Shown: positions 1-7,782, counted from the stretch's first letter. The stretch: DNA of 64,000 nt from Kutzneria kofuensis (GCF_014203355.1 NZ_JACHIR010000001.1:1490038-1554037), one strand, 5' to 3'. The notes: generated by a model from the sequence alone, not told the origin. A program made the numbers and translations.

Positions 1-1079
1 TCGGTCGTCACTGAAGCCACGGAGCGTACTTGCAAGCCGGAGTCGGTCAACGCCTCGTCGTCCACGACCAGCCGCCAGGCCCCGTCGATGGCGGCGATCC
101 GCACCAGCCGACCGTCCTTGGTCCACGCCGGCACGCCCGGCATGATGTCGACCCAGTTCGGGTCGGTCTCCTCGTGCAGCACGGTCGTCGCGCCGGTGTC
201 GGGATCCACCGCCAGGATCCGCTGCGTCCGCTGGTCCCGGGTCTGCACCAGCAGCAGCGGCGCCCCACCCGACGACCAGTGTGCGGTCGCCACGTACGGG
301 AACTCGGCTCGGTCCCAGTCCACGTCGACCCGAGAGCCGTCGAGGCCCAGCACCGCCAGGCTGACGTCGGCGTTGGCCGTGCCCGCGGCCGGGTAGGCGA
401 TCTCGGCCGGCGCCGTTCCCGGGTTGGCCGGGTCGGCGATGTGCCAGCGCTGCACCGGCTTGTTGTCGACGCGGGCGGCCAGCAGCCGCTCCCCGTCCGG
501 CGCCCACCAGTAGCCGCGGTACCGGTCCATCTCCTCGGCGGCGATGAACTCGGCGACGCCCCACGTCACCTCGTCGCCGTCCGGCACGGCCAGCGCCCGG
601 TCGCCGGTGCCGTCCACGCCGACCACCCGCAGCTCGCCGGCCGCCACGGCGTACGCGACGTGGCGGCCGGTCGGGTCGGGCCGGGGGTCGATCACCGGGC
701 CGGGGGTGGCCAGCTCGGCGGTCGTGCCGGCGGCCAGGTCGGTCACGTGCACCTTGCCGGACAACGCGAACGCCGCCACGGTCAGCGCCGAGTCGGTGGC
801 ATAGCCGACGACACCGGCGGCCGACTCGCGGGTGCGCTCCCGCCGGGCCCGCTCCTCCGGCGACAGCTCCTCGTTGTCGGCGCAGGGGTCGAACAGCGGC
901 GTCTCCCGCCCGCTCTCGACGTCCAGGCTCCACAGGCCGGTGCGACGGTCGGTGCCCGACGCGGAGCGGAGGAACAGCACCCGGGATCCGTCCGGTGCGA
1001 CGGTGAACGCCCTGGGCACGCCCAGCGAGAATCGCTGCGTGCGGGCTTGCTGGCGGGGAAAGGACAGTTCAGCGGTCAC
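1..1079 (-). CDS. S9 family (DPP IV-like) peptidase, 5' part only
   Basis: The reading frame starts at GTG 1079 and is open to the left edge, giving the first 359 residues; the rest, including the alpha/beta-hydrolase catalytic domain, lies outside the window. Visible segments include TVAPDGSRVLFLRS, VTWGVAEFIAAEEMDRYRGYWWAPDG and WVDIMPGVPAWTKDGRLV, which match the eight-bladed propeller (DPPIV_N) of S9 dipeptidyl peptidases, with the EE pair that binds the substrate amino terminus in the EFIAAEEMDRYRGYWW stretch. No signal peptide is seen, so it is probably cytoplasmic and releases dipeptides from peptides. It is transcribed away from the SRPBCC gene, with about 60 bases between them. The start is supported by an AGGG stretch about ten bases upstream but is not certain. 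Confidence 0.85.
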   Translation of the reverse strand, partial: MTAELSFPRQQARTQRFSLGVPRAFTVAPDGSRVLFLRSASGTDRRTGLWSLDVESGRETPLFDPCADNEELSPEERARRERTRESAAGVVGYATDSALTVAAFALSGKVHVTDLAAGTTAELATPGPVIDPRPDPTGRHVAYAVAAGELRVVGVDGTGDRALAVPDGDEVTWGVAEFIAAEEMDRYRGYWWAPDGERLLAARVDNKPVQRWHIADPANPGTAPAEIAYPAAGTANADVSLAVLGLDGSRVDVDWDRAEFPYVATAHWSSGGAPLLLVQTRDQRTQRILAVDPDTGATTVLHEETDPNWVDIMPGVPAWTKDGRLVRIAAIDGAWRLVVDDEALTDSGLQVRSVASVTT

Positions 1080-1142
1080 AGCCGCTGACCCTATCCGGCC
1101 GCACCCCGGTCACGCCGCCGCGATGTTGGGCACACGGGGCGC

Positions 1143-1601
1143 TCACGCCCCGGCGACCTCGGCGTAGCCGCGCAGAATCCCGGCCCAGCCGCCGTCGCCG
1201 TTCACGCCGGTGGCGACCGCCTCCCAGTTGTCGCCGTGCCGCTCGAAGTGCCGGTGCTCCAGCTCGACCCGGGTCACGTCGGGGCCCTCGGCGATGAACC
1301 GGACCTCCACCTCGCTGGCCCTGGCCGGGTCCGGGTCGTACGCCCACTCGCCGTTGAGGTGCCAGCTGACCACCACGCGGTTCGGCGGGTCGTAGACCAG
1401 GACGCTGCCCCAGTCGCACTCGCTGCCGTCGACGCCACGCTCGTACCAGCGGCCACCCTCCCGCTGCTCCAGGATGGCCTCGGCCATGTCGGCCTTGCCG
1501 ATGTGGTGCGAGGACGGCCACCAGGTGGCGAACCCGGCGGTGAAGACCTTGAAGGCGTGCTGCTGTCCGGCCTTGACGGTGACGGTCTTGACGACGCTCA
1601 T
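1143..1601 (-). CDS. SRPBCC/AHSA1 domain protein
   Basis: A 152-residue protein of the START/Bet v1 fold (activator of Hsp90 ATPase homologue 1-like). It starts MSVVKTVTVKAGQQHAFKVFT, the usual first strand of the family, and shows ATWWP, GGRWYERGVDG and GWAGILRGYAEV, typical of AHSA1-type proteins. The start codon overlaps the stop of the upstream ArsR gene (ATGA at 1598-1601), so the two are translationally coupled. This ArsR-plus-SRPBCC pairing is very common in actinobacteria; the SRPBCC partner is thought to bind a small hydrophobic ligand, but the ligand here is unknown. Confidence 0.9.
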   Translation of the reverse strand: MSVVKTVTVKAGQQHAFKVFTAGFATWWPSSHHIGKADMAEAILEQREGGRWYERGVDGSECDWGSVLVYDPPNRVVVSWHLNGEWAYDPDPARASEVEVRFIAEGPDVTRVELEHRHFERHGDNWEAVATGVNGDGGWAGILRGYAEVAGA

Positions 1602-1918
1602 GACGGCTCCTCGGGTGTGTTCTCGACGGCGGCCGCGTAGGCGGCCAGTGCGCGGTCCCACACCAGGTCCAGGTAGGCGCGCAGCGCGGCGACCCCGCTG
1701 GGGTCGACCCGGTAGAGGCGCCTGGTGCCGACGGCGTCGTCGATCACCAGCCCGGCCTCCTTGAGCACCTTGAGGTGTTGGGACACGGCCGGACGGCTGA
1801 TCGGCAGCTCGCGGGCGAGTTCGCCGACCGCCTTGGGCCCGGTGGCGACCAGCTCGAACACTGCCCGCCGGGTGGGGTCCCCGAGCGCGCCGAGCCCGTC
1901 GGTTCGGTAAGTCGCCAC
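1598..1918 (-). CDS. ArsR-family winged-helix repressor
   Basis: A 106-residue DNA-binding protein. The winged helix is clear: LGDPTRRAVFELV, then VGELARELPISRPAVSQHLKVLKEAGLV as helix-turn-helix, then GTRRLYRVDP as the wing. No cysteine or histidine metal site is visible, so it is more likely a non-metal member of the family that controls the partner SRPBCC gene. The start is GTG 1918. A TAGCTT -10 box (1926-1931) lies seven bases before it and no Shine-Dalgarno is seen, so the mRNA is probably leaderless. The box sits between the two arms of a perfect inverted repeat, which points to autorepression. Confidence 0.93.
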   Translation of the reverse strand: MATYRTDGLGALGDPTRRAVFELVATGPKAVGELARELPISRPAVSQHLKVLKEAGLVIDDAVGTRRLYRVDPSGVAALRAYLDLVWDRALAAYAAAVENTPEEPS

Positions 1919-1941
1919 GAACCGTAAGCTACGACTTACCG
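1905..1941. promoter_or_regulatory. ArsR operator with embedded -10 box
   Basis: Two perfect 10-base arms, CGGTAAGTCG at 1905-1914 and CGACTTACCG at 1932-1941, flank a 17-base spacer that carries the minus-strand -10 box TAGCTT. The left arm extends into the first codons of the arsR gene. Binding would block transcription of arsR directly and could also affect the divergent gene at 1961. The assignment rests on position and symmetry only. Confidence 0.7.
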
Positions 1942-1960
1942 ATGCTCTCCGTCAAGTAGT

Positions 1961-2878
1961 GTGCGCGATGTGCAGCGGTTCATCACCGGTCCGGCCGTGG
2001 CCCGGCTGGAATGGGTGCTCGACGGCCTGGACGGGGCCCGCGGCTGGGGCGACGACGCCGCCGAGGTGCTCGCGCCGGAGTTCGCCGCCGTCGTCCCGCC
2101 CGAGCGGTACGTCCAGGTCACGCGGCGCCGGGCCGCCGACTACTCGCCGGTTGTCGTGGTCGGGCTCGACGTCGTGACCGACACGACCGCGCGGGCCCGG
2201 ATCCGCCGGCACGACGGCACGGTCGACGTCGTCTCGTGCACGGTGGAAAGCACTGCGCCGCACCGGATCGCCAGCACGTGGGTCACCGGACTCGTGCCCA
2301 CCGACCTGACGCCGCGATTGCCGGTCGACTTCGCCGACCACGATCTCCCCTACACCGCAACGGATGCGCGGCTGATCGTGTTCTCCGGCCTGCCCGGCAG
2401 CGGCAAGAGCACCCTGGCCGACGCCGCCGGCCTCGAACTCGGCGTCCCGGTGTTCGCCGCCGACTGGGTGCTCGGGGCGTTGACACCGTTCGGTGGCCGG
2501 CACTTCGAGTCGCCGCTGGCGATCGCCGAGGAGTTGCTGACCACGTTGGCGCTGCGGCAACTTGTCGCCGGCCAGTCGGTGATCCTCGATCATCCCGCCG
2601 AGCGGCTCGCCACCCGGGAACGCTGGCGCAGCCTCGCGCAGCGGACCGGCGCGGACTTCCGGGCGGTGGTGTGCCGGTGCTCCGACGCGGAGCTGCACCG
2701 CACGAGGTTGGAGAAGCGCCGCCGCGGCATCCCCGGCTGGCACGACGCCAGCGACTGGTCGAACGTGCGGCAGCGACAGGCGACGTTCCCGGGCTGGAAC
2801 GGCGAGGCGCTGGCCGTGGACACCGTGCAGCCGAAGGAGATGGTCTTCGCCGCCGTCATGCGCCACATCACGGAGTAA
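1961..2878 (+). CDS. P-loop kinase-like protein with an N-terminal accessory domain
   Basis: A 305-residue protein starting at GTG 1961. Residues 1-110 form an alpha/beta domain resembling SnoaL/NTF2-like or Cpe/LpqF N-terminal modules (RFITGPAVARLEWVLDGLD). Residues 135-305 are an AAA_33-type kinase: Walker A GLPGSGKST, a following ADWVLGAL, ILDHPAERLATRERW, and an arginine-rich lid (TRLEKRRRG). Such proteins phosphorylate small molecules, sometimes antibiotics or nucleotides; the substrate cannot be read from sequence. It is divergent from arsR across a 42-base gap, so the ArsR operator may affect it too. The fusion is unusual, and the N-terminal domain assignment is weak. Confidence 0.75.
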   Translation: MRDVQRFITGPAVARLEWVLDGLDGARGWGDDAAEVLAPEFAAVVPPERYVQVTRRRAADYSPVVVVGLDVVTDTTARARIRRHDGTVDVVSCTVESTAPHRIASTWVTGLVPTDLTPRLPVDFADHDLPYTATDARLIVFSGLPGSGKSTLADAAGLELGVPVFAADWVLGALTPFGGRHFESPLAIAEELLTTLALRQLVAGQSVILDHPAERLATRERWRSLAQRTGADFRAVVCRCSDAELHRTRLEKRRRGIPGWHDASDWSNVRQRQATFPGWNGEALAVDTVQPKEMVFAAVMRHITE

Positions 2879-2902
2879 CCGACTGTGACACCCCTGACGC
2901 TG

Positions 2903-2947
2903 GGAAGGGGGCATTCCTGGCGTTGAACGCCAGGAATGCGCCCTTCC
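2903..2947. terminator. Long palindrome, probable bidirectional terminator
   Basis: Arms GGAAGGGGGCATTCCTGGCGT and its near-complement pair over about 20 bases with a single mismatch around a 3-4 base loop. It lies 25 bases after the kinase-like gene, and a short minus-strand frame also ends just before it. There is no U-tract, as usual in this group. Confidence 0.6.
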
Positions 2948-2956
2948 GAAGGTTCC

Positions 2957-3046
2957 TCAGTCGTGCGGGTTCGAGATCGTGGTGTCGAGATACCGCTTCA
3001 CATCAACCTCCGGTGGGCGCAGGGCGGCGGCGGTTGGTGACGTCAT
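2957..3046 (-). CDS. Possible 29-residue small protein
   Basis: ATG 3046 opens a 29-codon frame ending at TGA 2957; the product ends VDVKRYLDTTISNPHD. An internal GTG (3001) has a perfect GGAGG five bases upstream, which would give a 14-residue peptide. Just before ATG 3046 is an interrupted palindrome, GTTAGGAGA-CTC-TCCTCTTAAC, of the kind bound by MarR/TetR regulators. The frame is followed at once by the hairpin at 2903-2947. A promoter-like site, a Shine-Dalgarno and a terminator around so short a frame suggest a small gene, or the remnant of a deleted one. No homologue is recognised. Confidence 0.3.
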   Translation of the reverse strand: MTSPTAAALRPPEVDVKRYLDTTISNPHD

Positions 3047-3086
3047 CAAGTTAGGAGACTCTCCTCTTAACATCGGGACGATAGAG

Positions 3087-3123
3087 CTGCGCGGCGCACC
3101 CGGTGAACGGGTGCGCCGCGCAG
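3087..3123. terminator. GC-rich hairpin after mmsA
   Basis: Arms CTGCGCGGCGCACCCG and CGGGTGCGCCGCGCAG pair perfectly over 16 bases around a 5-base loop, 12 bases after the dehydrogenase stop codon. It is the expected terminator of the two-gene aminotransferase-mmsA operon. Confidence 0.75.
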
Positions 3124-3135
3124 GGGTGAGCGGGT

Positions 3136-4623
3136 TCAGGAGTTCTGGGGGAAACCGAGGTTGATTCCGCCGTGCGACGGGTCGAGCCAGCGGCTGGTCA
3201 CGACCTTGGTCCTGGTGTAGAAGTGGACGCCTTCCGGGCCGTAGGCGTGCGAATCGCCGAACAGCGACTGCTTCCAGCCGCCGAACGAGTAGTACGCCAC
3301 CGGCACCGGGATCGGTACGTTCACGCCGACCATGCCCACCTCGACCTCGTGCTGGAACCGCCGCGCGGCCCCGCCGTCGTTGGTGAAGATCGCGACGCCG
3401 TTGCCGTACGGGTTGGCGTTGACCACTTCCACCGCATCCTCGTACGACGGCCGCCGCAGCACCGACAGCACCGGACCGAAGATTTCGTCCTGGTAGATGG
3501 ACATGCCCGGCTCCACGCCGTCGAACAGCGTCGGGCCGAGCCAGAAGCCGGCAGTATCCCCGTCGATTGTATGCTGTCGACCGTCCACCACCAGCCGGGC
3601 GCCCTCGGCCACGCCCGCGTCTACATAGGACGTGACCTTGTCCCGGTGCGCGCCGGTGACCAGCGGCCCCATCTCGCTGTCCGGCTTGCGCCCGTCGCCG
3701 ACCGACAACCCCGGAAGTCGCTCGGCGATCTTGGCGACCAGCTCGTCACCGATCGGATCCACCGCCACCACAACGGAAACGGCCATGCACCGCTCCCCCG
3801 CCGAGCCGAAGCCGGCGTTCACCGCGGCGTCCGCGGCCAGGTCCAGGTCCGCGTCCGGCAGCACCACCATGTGGTTCTTTGCGCCGCCGAGCGCCTGCAC
3901 CCGCTTGCCGGCGGCGGTGCCGGTCTCGTAGACGTAGCGGGCGATCGGCGTGGAGCCGACGAACGAGATCGCCTTGACGTCACGGTGTTCCAGCAGCCGG
4001 TCCACCGCCACCTTGTCGCCGTGCACGACGTTGAGCACGCCGGCCGGCAGCCCGGCCTTGGCCCACAGGTCGGCGATGAACATCGACGCCAACGGGTCCT
4101 TCTCGCTGGGCTTGAGCACAACCGTGTTGCCGCAGGCGATCGCGTTCGGCACGAACCACAGCGGCACCATGGCGGGGAAGTTGAACGGCGAGATCACGCC
4201 GACCACGCCGAGCGACTGCTGGATGGAGTACACGTCCACGCGGGTGGACGCGTTCTCGCTGAAACCGCCCTTGAGCAGCTGCGGGATGCCGCAGGCGAAC
4301 TCGACGTTCTCCAGCGCCCGCTGCACCTCGCCGGCCGCGTCGGACAGCACCTTGCCGTGCTCGGCGGTGATCAGCGCGGCCAGCTCGCCCTTGTTGGCAT
4401 TCAACAGTTCCCGGAACCGGAACAGCACGGTCGACCGGGCCGCCAGCGACGTCTCGCGCCAGGTCTGCCACGCCCGCGACGCCGCCGCGACCGCCTCGTC
4501 GACCACGTCCACCGACGCGAAGTCCACAGTGGACGCCACGGAACCCGTTGCCGGGTCGTACACATCGCCGCGACGCTCGGCCGTGCCGGTCCAGAGCTCG
4601 CCGTCGATCCAGTGCGTGGTCAT
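3136..4623 (-). CDS. mmsA: Methylmalonate/malonate-semialdehyde dehydrogenase (CoA-acylating)
   Basis: A 495-residue ALDH-superfamily enzyme that converts malonate or methylmalonate semialdehyde with CoA and NAD+ to acetyl- or propionyl-CoA plus CO2. The cofactor and active-site regions are intact: SPFNFPAMVPLWFVPNAI (around 145), FVGSTPIARYV, and the nucleophile C279 in GSAGERCMAVS. The residue that is Glu in ordinary ALDHs is Asn250 (GGAKNH), the hallmark of the CoA-acylating MMSDH group, which does not use water as the acceptor. The start overlaps the aminotransferase stop (ATGA at 4620-4623). With the upstream beta-alanine-type transaminase it would finish pyrimidine-derived beta-alanine or beta-aminoisobutyrate catabolism. 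Confidence 0.95.
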   Translation of the reverse strand: MTTHWIDGELWTGTAERRGDVYDPATGSVASTVDFASVDVVDEAVAAASRAWQTWRETSLAARSTVLFRFRELLNANKGELAALITAEHGKVLSDAAGEVQRALENVEFACGIPQLLKGGFSENASTRVDVYSIQQSLGVVGVISPFNFPAMVPLWFVPNAIACGNTVVLKPSEKDPLASMFIADLWAKAGLPAGVLNVVHGDKVAVDRLLEHRDVKAISFVGSTPIARYVYETGTAAGKRVQALGGAKNHMVVLPDADLDLAADAAVNAGFGSAGERCMAVSVVVAVDPIGDELVAKIAERLPGLSVGDGRKPDSEMGPLVTGAHRDKVTSYVDAGVAEGARLVVDGRQHTIDGDTAGFWLGPTLFDGVEPGMSIYQDEIFGPVLSVLRRPSYEDAVEVVNANPYGNGVAIFTNDGGAARRFQHEVEVGMVGVNVPIPVPVAYYSFGGWKQSLFGDSHAYGPEGVHFYTRTKVVTSRWLDPSHGGINLGFPQNS

Positions 4624-5927
4624 CGAGACAGCTCCTCGTTGGTGACGGCGATGGACTCGGCCAGGATCTCCAGCGCCTCGTCGGCCTCCGGCTCGGTCAG
4701 CGTCATCGGCGGCGCCAGCCGCAGCACGTTGCCGTTCAGGCCGCCCTTGCCGATCAGGAGGCCGCGCTTTCGGGTCTCCTCCAGCACTTTCACCGCCGCG
4801 CGGGCGCTCGGCTCGTCGCCGCCGGGCTCCACCAGCTCGACGCCGATCATCAGGCCCTTGCCGCGCACGTCGCCGACCACCGGGTTCTCGTCGCCGACGT
4901 GGCGCAGGCCGTTCATCAGCTTGGTGCCCAGCTTCAGGGCGTTGGCCTGCAGGTCGTGCTCGATCACGTAGTCGAGGGTGGCGTTGGCGGCCGCGGTGGA
5001 GATCGGGTTGCCGCCGAAGGTGGAGATCGAGTTGGCGGTCAGGCTGTCCATCACGTCGCCGCGGGCGACGACGCCGCCGATCGCGAAGCCGTTGCCCAGG
5101 CCCTTGGCGAAGGTCATCATGTCCGGCACGACACCGTGCGCCTGGATGCCCCAGAAGTGCTCGCCGGTGCGGCCCCAGCCGGTCTGGACCTCGTCGGCGA
5201 TCAGCAGGATGCCGGTCTCGTCCAGGACCTCCTTGAACGCCTTGAACAGGCCGTCCGGCGGGGTGGTGAAGCCGCCGACGCCCTGGATCGGCTCGGCGAT
5301 CATGCACGCCACGTCGCCGGCGGTGGCGGTGGCCAGCACCTCGCGCAGGTCGGCGACGCACGCCCTGATGTAGTCGGCGTCGGTGAAGTCCTTGAACGGC
5401 CCGCGGTTGCGGTTGCCGCCGTGCACGTAGCTGACGTTGACCGGGCTGAGCGAGGACGCCGACCAGCCGCGGTTGCCGGTGACGGCGATCGTGCCGAAGC
5501 CGCGGCCGTGGTAGGAGTTGCGCAGCGCCAGCACCTGGTTGCTGCGGCGGAACTGGGTGGCCAGCATCATCGCGGTCTCGTTGGCCTCGGTGCCCGAGTT
5601 GGTGAAGAACACCTTGGCGTCCGGGATGCCGGACAGCTCGGCGATCTTCTCCGCCAGCTCCACCTGCTGCCGGATCAGGTACAGCGTCGAGGTGTGCACG
5701 ACGCCGTTGGACAGCTGGGCGCGGACCGCGTCGGAGATCTCGGCGATGTCGTAGCCGACCGCGTTGGTCAGGATGCCGGCGAAGAAGTCCAGGTACTGGT
5801 TGCCCTCGGCGTCGGTGACCCGGCGGCCCTCGCCGCGCACGATCTCGATCGGCTCGTCGTAGTAGAGGGCGAGCCACCCCGGTAGCACGGCCTTGTGCCT
5901 GGCGAGCAGATCAGCGTGCGCCGACAT
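4620..5927 (-). CDS. Class III aminotransferase (probable beta-alanine or 4-aminobutyrate transaminase)
   Basis: A 435-residue PLP enzyme. The PLP lysine is K275 (MTFAKGLGNG), with the cofactor Asp in LLIADEVQTGWGRTG and the phosphate-contact motif TNSGTEANETA. It resembles the AGXT2/beta-alanine-pyruvate group. Pairing with mmsA argues that the product is malonate semialdehyde, so beta-alanine is the likely donor; 4-aminobutyrate or another omega-amino acid cannot be excluded. The start at ATG 5927 has a strong AGGAGG four bases upstream. The gene is divergent from pucR, and the structured repeat at 5944-6065 lies directly in its 5' leader. Confidence 0.9.
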   Translation of the reverse strand: MSAHADLLARHKAVLPGWLALYYDEPIEIVRGEGRRVTDAEGNQYLDFFAGILTNAVGYDIAEISDAVRAQLSNGVVHTSTLYLIRQQVELAEKIAELSGIPDAKVFFTNSGTEANETAMMLATQFRRSNQVLALRNSYHGRGFGTIAVTGNRGWSASSLSPVNVSYVHGGNRNRGPFKDFTDADYIRACVADLREVLATATAGDVACMIAEPIQGVGGFTTPPDGLFKAFKEVLDETGILLIADEVQTGWGRTGEHFWGIQAHGVVPDMMTFAKGLGNGFAIGGVVARGDVMDSLTANSISTFGGNPISTAAANATLDYVIEHDLQANALKLGTKLMNGLRHVGDENPVVGDVRGKGLMIGVELVEPGGDEPSARAAVKVLEETRKRGLLIGKGGLNGNVLRLAPPMTLTEPEADEALEILAESIAVTNEELSR

Positions 5928-5943
5928 CTTTCCTCCTCTTTCT

Positions 5944-6065
5944 CCGCGCGTCCCGCGCGGGGCGAGGCCGCCCAACGCGGCCGATGCCTTCCCTCGGCTT
6001 TTCTCGATCGATGGACAGACTCGATCGAGAAAAGCCCGCGGTCCAGGCATCGGCGGCGGCCTCGC
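5944..6065. repeat. Structured dispersed element, copy 1
   Basis: A 122-bp element. It begins with a CCGCGCG/CGCGCGG hairpin (5944-5960). An outer stem GCGAGGCCGCC/GGCGGCCTCGC follows, then a second stem GCCGATGCC/GGCATCGGC, an asymmetric internal loop (TTCCCT on one side, CGCGGTCCA on the other), and a 16-bp apical hairpin (5996-6011 with 6021-6036) closed by the loop TGGACAGAC. Copy 2 at 33564-33682 keeps the architecture and loop sequences. Five pairs in the apical stem differ between copies, all with compensating changes. Here it sits between the divergent aminotransferase and pucR genes, inside the aminotransferase leader. Confidence 0.85.
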
Positions 6066-6121
6066 ACGCCGGCCGAACCACTCCTGTCCCGATGTGAGTG
6101 TGCTGTCGCGGCACCATCGCC

Positions 6122-6131
6122 ACCATGGACA
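6122..6131 (+). promoter_or_regulatory. Shared ACCATGGACA motif upstream of pucR
   Basis: The 10-mer ACCATGGACA recurs exactly upstream of the NCS1 transporter operon at 12365-12374. Here it is about 35 bases before the pucR start. A shared site for the PucR regulator is an attractive reading, since both blocks serve pyrimidine breakdown, but two occurrences are thin evidence. Confidence 0.35.
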
Positions 6132-6153
6132 ACCTGTAGCGGGTTGACCGGCC

Positions 6154-6159
6154 TAGACT
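6154..6159 (+). promoter_or_regulatory. -10 box of pucR (leaderless)
   Basis: TAGACT ends six bases before GTG 6166, which puts the transcription start at or next to the start codon. No Shine-Dalgarno is present. A TGGACA stretch further upstream may contribute a -35 element, although the spacing is long. Confidence 0.55.
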
Positions 6160-6165
6160 GACACT

Positions 6166-7779
6166 GTGTCCAAGCTGGCGAAGAGCTCGGTGTTCCCGTC
6201 CGTGTCGGACGTGCTGACCATGCCGCTGATCCGGCGCGGCCGGCCGCGGCTGGCGGCCGGGTCGGCGGGGCTGGACCGCAAGGTGCGGTGGGTGCACGTG
6301 GCCGAGGTCGCCGACATCGGGCCGCTGCTGCGCGGCGGCGAGCTGGTGCTGACCACGGGGATCGCGCTCTGCGACGATCCGGCCGAGCTCACCGCGTACA
6401 TTGACGGCCTCGCCGACGCCGGCGCCAGCGGCGTGGTGATCGAGCTGGTCCGGCGGTGGACCGACGCGCTGCCGTCCGCGCTGGTCGCGGCGGCCGAACG
6501 GCGGTCACTGCCGGTCATCACGCTGGCCCAGGAGACCCGGTTCGTCGCCGTCACCGAGGCGGTGGTGGCGATGATCGTGGATGCCCAGCTGGCCGAGCTT
6601 CGGGCGGCCGAGCAGGTGCACGAGACGTTCACGGCGCTGACCGTGTCCGGGGCGGAGCCGTCGGAGGTGCTGCGCGAGGTGGCCCGGATGACCGGCGCAC
6701 CCGTGGTGTTGGAGACGCTCGGTCACGACGTGCTGGCGTACGACCCGGCCGGCGGCGAGGTCGCCGAGCTGCTGGCGAACTGGGCGGAGCGGTCGCGGGC
6801 CGTCAACGTCGCCGAGCGCACGGCGTATCACCCGGACGCCGGCTGGCTGGTGACCATCGTCGGGGCGCGCGGCAACGACTGGGGGCGGTTGGTGCTGGTC
6901 AGCCCGGACGAGCCGCCGCACCGGCTGGTCGTGGTGGCCGAGCGGGCGGCGTCGGCGCTGGCCGTGAACCGGCTCGTCGCCCGTGACCGGGAGAGCCTGG
7001 AACGGCACACCCATCGCACCCTGCTCACCGAGCTGCTGGCCACCGGCGCGCCGCCGGTGGATCTCGCCACCCGGGCCGGGGCGCTCGGTGTTCCCTTGGA
7101 GGGGCGGCAACTCGTCGGCATGGCGATCCGTCCCGAGACCACGCCCTCGGCGACGCAGGAGGCGCTGCGCGACCTGGCCGAGGCCACCGCGTCAGCCGCC
7201 CGCCGCACCAAGATCCCGGCCCTGGTCGGCGGGGTCGACGACATCTCCGTGCGGGCCCTGTTGTCGTTGCCCGCACAGTCCAATGTGGACTCCTCGTTGC
7301 GGCGGCTGGCTTCTCAGATCAGGAGTTCCCCGACGGCGATCCCCGTTGTGGTCGGTGTCGGCACGACCGTCCGTTCCATCACCGACGGCCGGCGCAGCAT
7401 GATCGAGGCCGCGCACGTCGCCAACGCCGCCTTGCGGTCCCCCGGCACGCGCAGCTACCACCGCCTCGACGATGTCCGGCTGCGCGGCCTGCTGCACCTG
7501 CTCCGCGAGGACGAGCGCCTCTCCGCTTTCGCCGAACGGGAGCTGGGGCCTCTGCTGGCCCGGGATGCCGCCCAGGGCAGCCGCCTGGTCGACCTGCTCC
7601 GCGTGTTCTGCGAGCACGGCGGCAACAAGTCCGCCGCGGCCGCCGCCGCGCACATGTCCCGTACCGCCTACTACCAGCAGCTCGCCCGGATCGAGACGGT
7701 TCTCGGTGTCTCCCTTGAGGATCCGGAGTCCATGCTGTCGCTCTACGTTGCCCTGCTGGCAATGGATCTTCCCTGCTAG
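6166..7779 (+). CDS. pucR: PucR-family transcriptional regulator
   Basis: A 537-residue regulator with the standard layout. The PucR N-terminal domain spans about 10-140 (PSVSDVLTMPLIRRGRPRLAAG, GELVLTTG). A middle region of about 150-420 includes a GGDEF-like CdaR segment (VVVGVGTTVRSITDGRRSMIEA). A C-terminal HTH_30 spans about 480-535 (VDLLRVFCEHGGNKSAAAAAAHMSRTAYYQQLARIE, in which the first helix pairs with HMSRTAYY). PucR proteins control purine, allantoin or pyrimidine catabolism. Divergent placement next to the aminotransferase-mmsA pair makes those genes, and perhaps the 12.4-17.3 kb operon, its likely targets. Confidence 0.92.
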   Translation: MSKLAKSSVFPSVSDVLTMPLIRRGRPRLAAGSAGLDRKVRWVHVAEVADIGPLLRGGELVLTTGIALCDDPAELTAYIDGLADAGASGVVIELVRRWTDALPSALVAAAERRSLPVITLAQETRFVAVTEAVVAMIVDAQLAELRAAEQVHETFTALTVSGAEPSEVLREVARMTGAPVVLETLGHDVLAYDPAGGEVAELLANWAERSRAVNVAERTAYHPDAGWLVTIVGARGNDWGRLVLVSPDEPPHRLVVVAERAASALAVNRLVARDRESLERHTHRTLLTELLATGAPPVDLATRAGALGVPLEGRQLVGMAIRPETTPSATQEALRDLAEATASAARRTKIPALVGGVDDISVRALLSLPAQSNVDSSLRRLASQIRSSPTAIPVVVGVGTTVRSITDGRRSMIEAAHVANAALRSPGTRSYHRLDDVRLRGLLHLLREDERLSAFAERELGPLLARDAAQGSRLVDLLRVFCEHGGNKSAAAAAAHMSRTAYYQQLARIETVLGVSLEDPESMLSLYVALLAMDLPC

Positions 7780-7782
7780 GGT
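7777..7782 (+). promoter_or_regulatory. -10 box of the methyltransferase gene
   Basis: TAGGGT overlaps the pucR stop codon and ends eight bases before GTG 7791. With no Shine-Dalgarno in the 11-base gap, an internal leaderless promoter at the end of pucR is likely. Confidence 0.4.

Noticed and set aside
30-1088. Plus-strand open frame of 352 codons at the left edge
   Set aside because: It is the shadow of the S9 peptidase gene on the minus strand; the protein is Arg/Gly/His-rich with no family resemblance, while the minus frame reads as a propeller.
3172-4971. 599-codon plus-strand frame
   Set aside because: Antisense of mmsA and the aminotransferase; low-complexity and without motifs.
3136-5877. 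913-codon continuous frame that would fuse an unknown protein to MmsA
   Set aside because: The upstream half is an off-frame shadow of the aminotransferase gene; ATG 4623 overlaps the aminotransferase stop and matches the start of the family.
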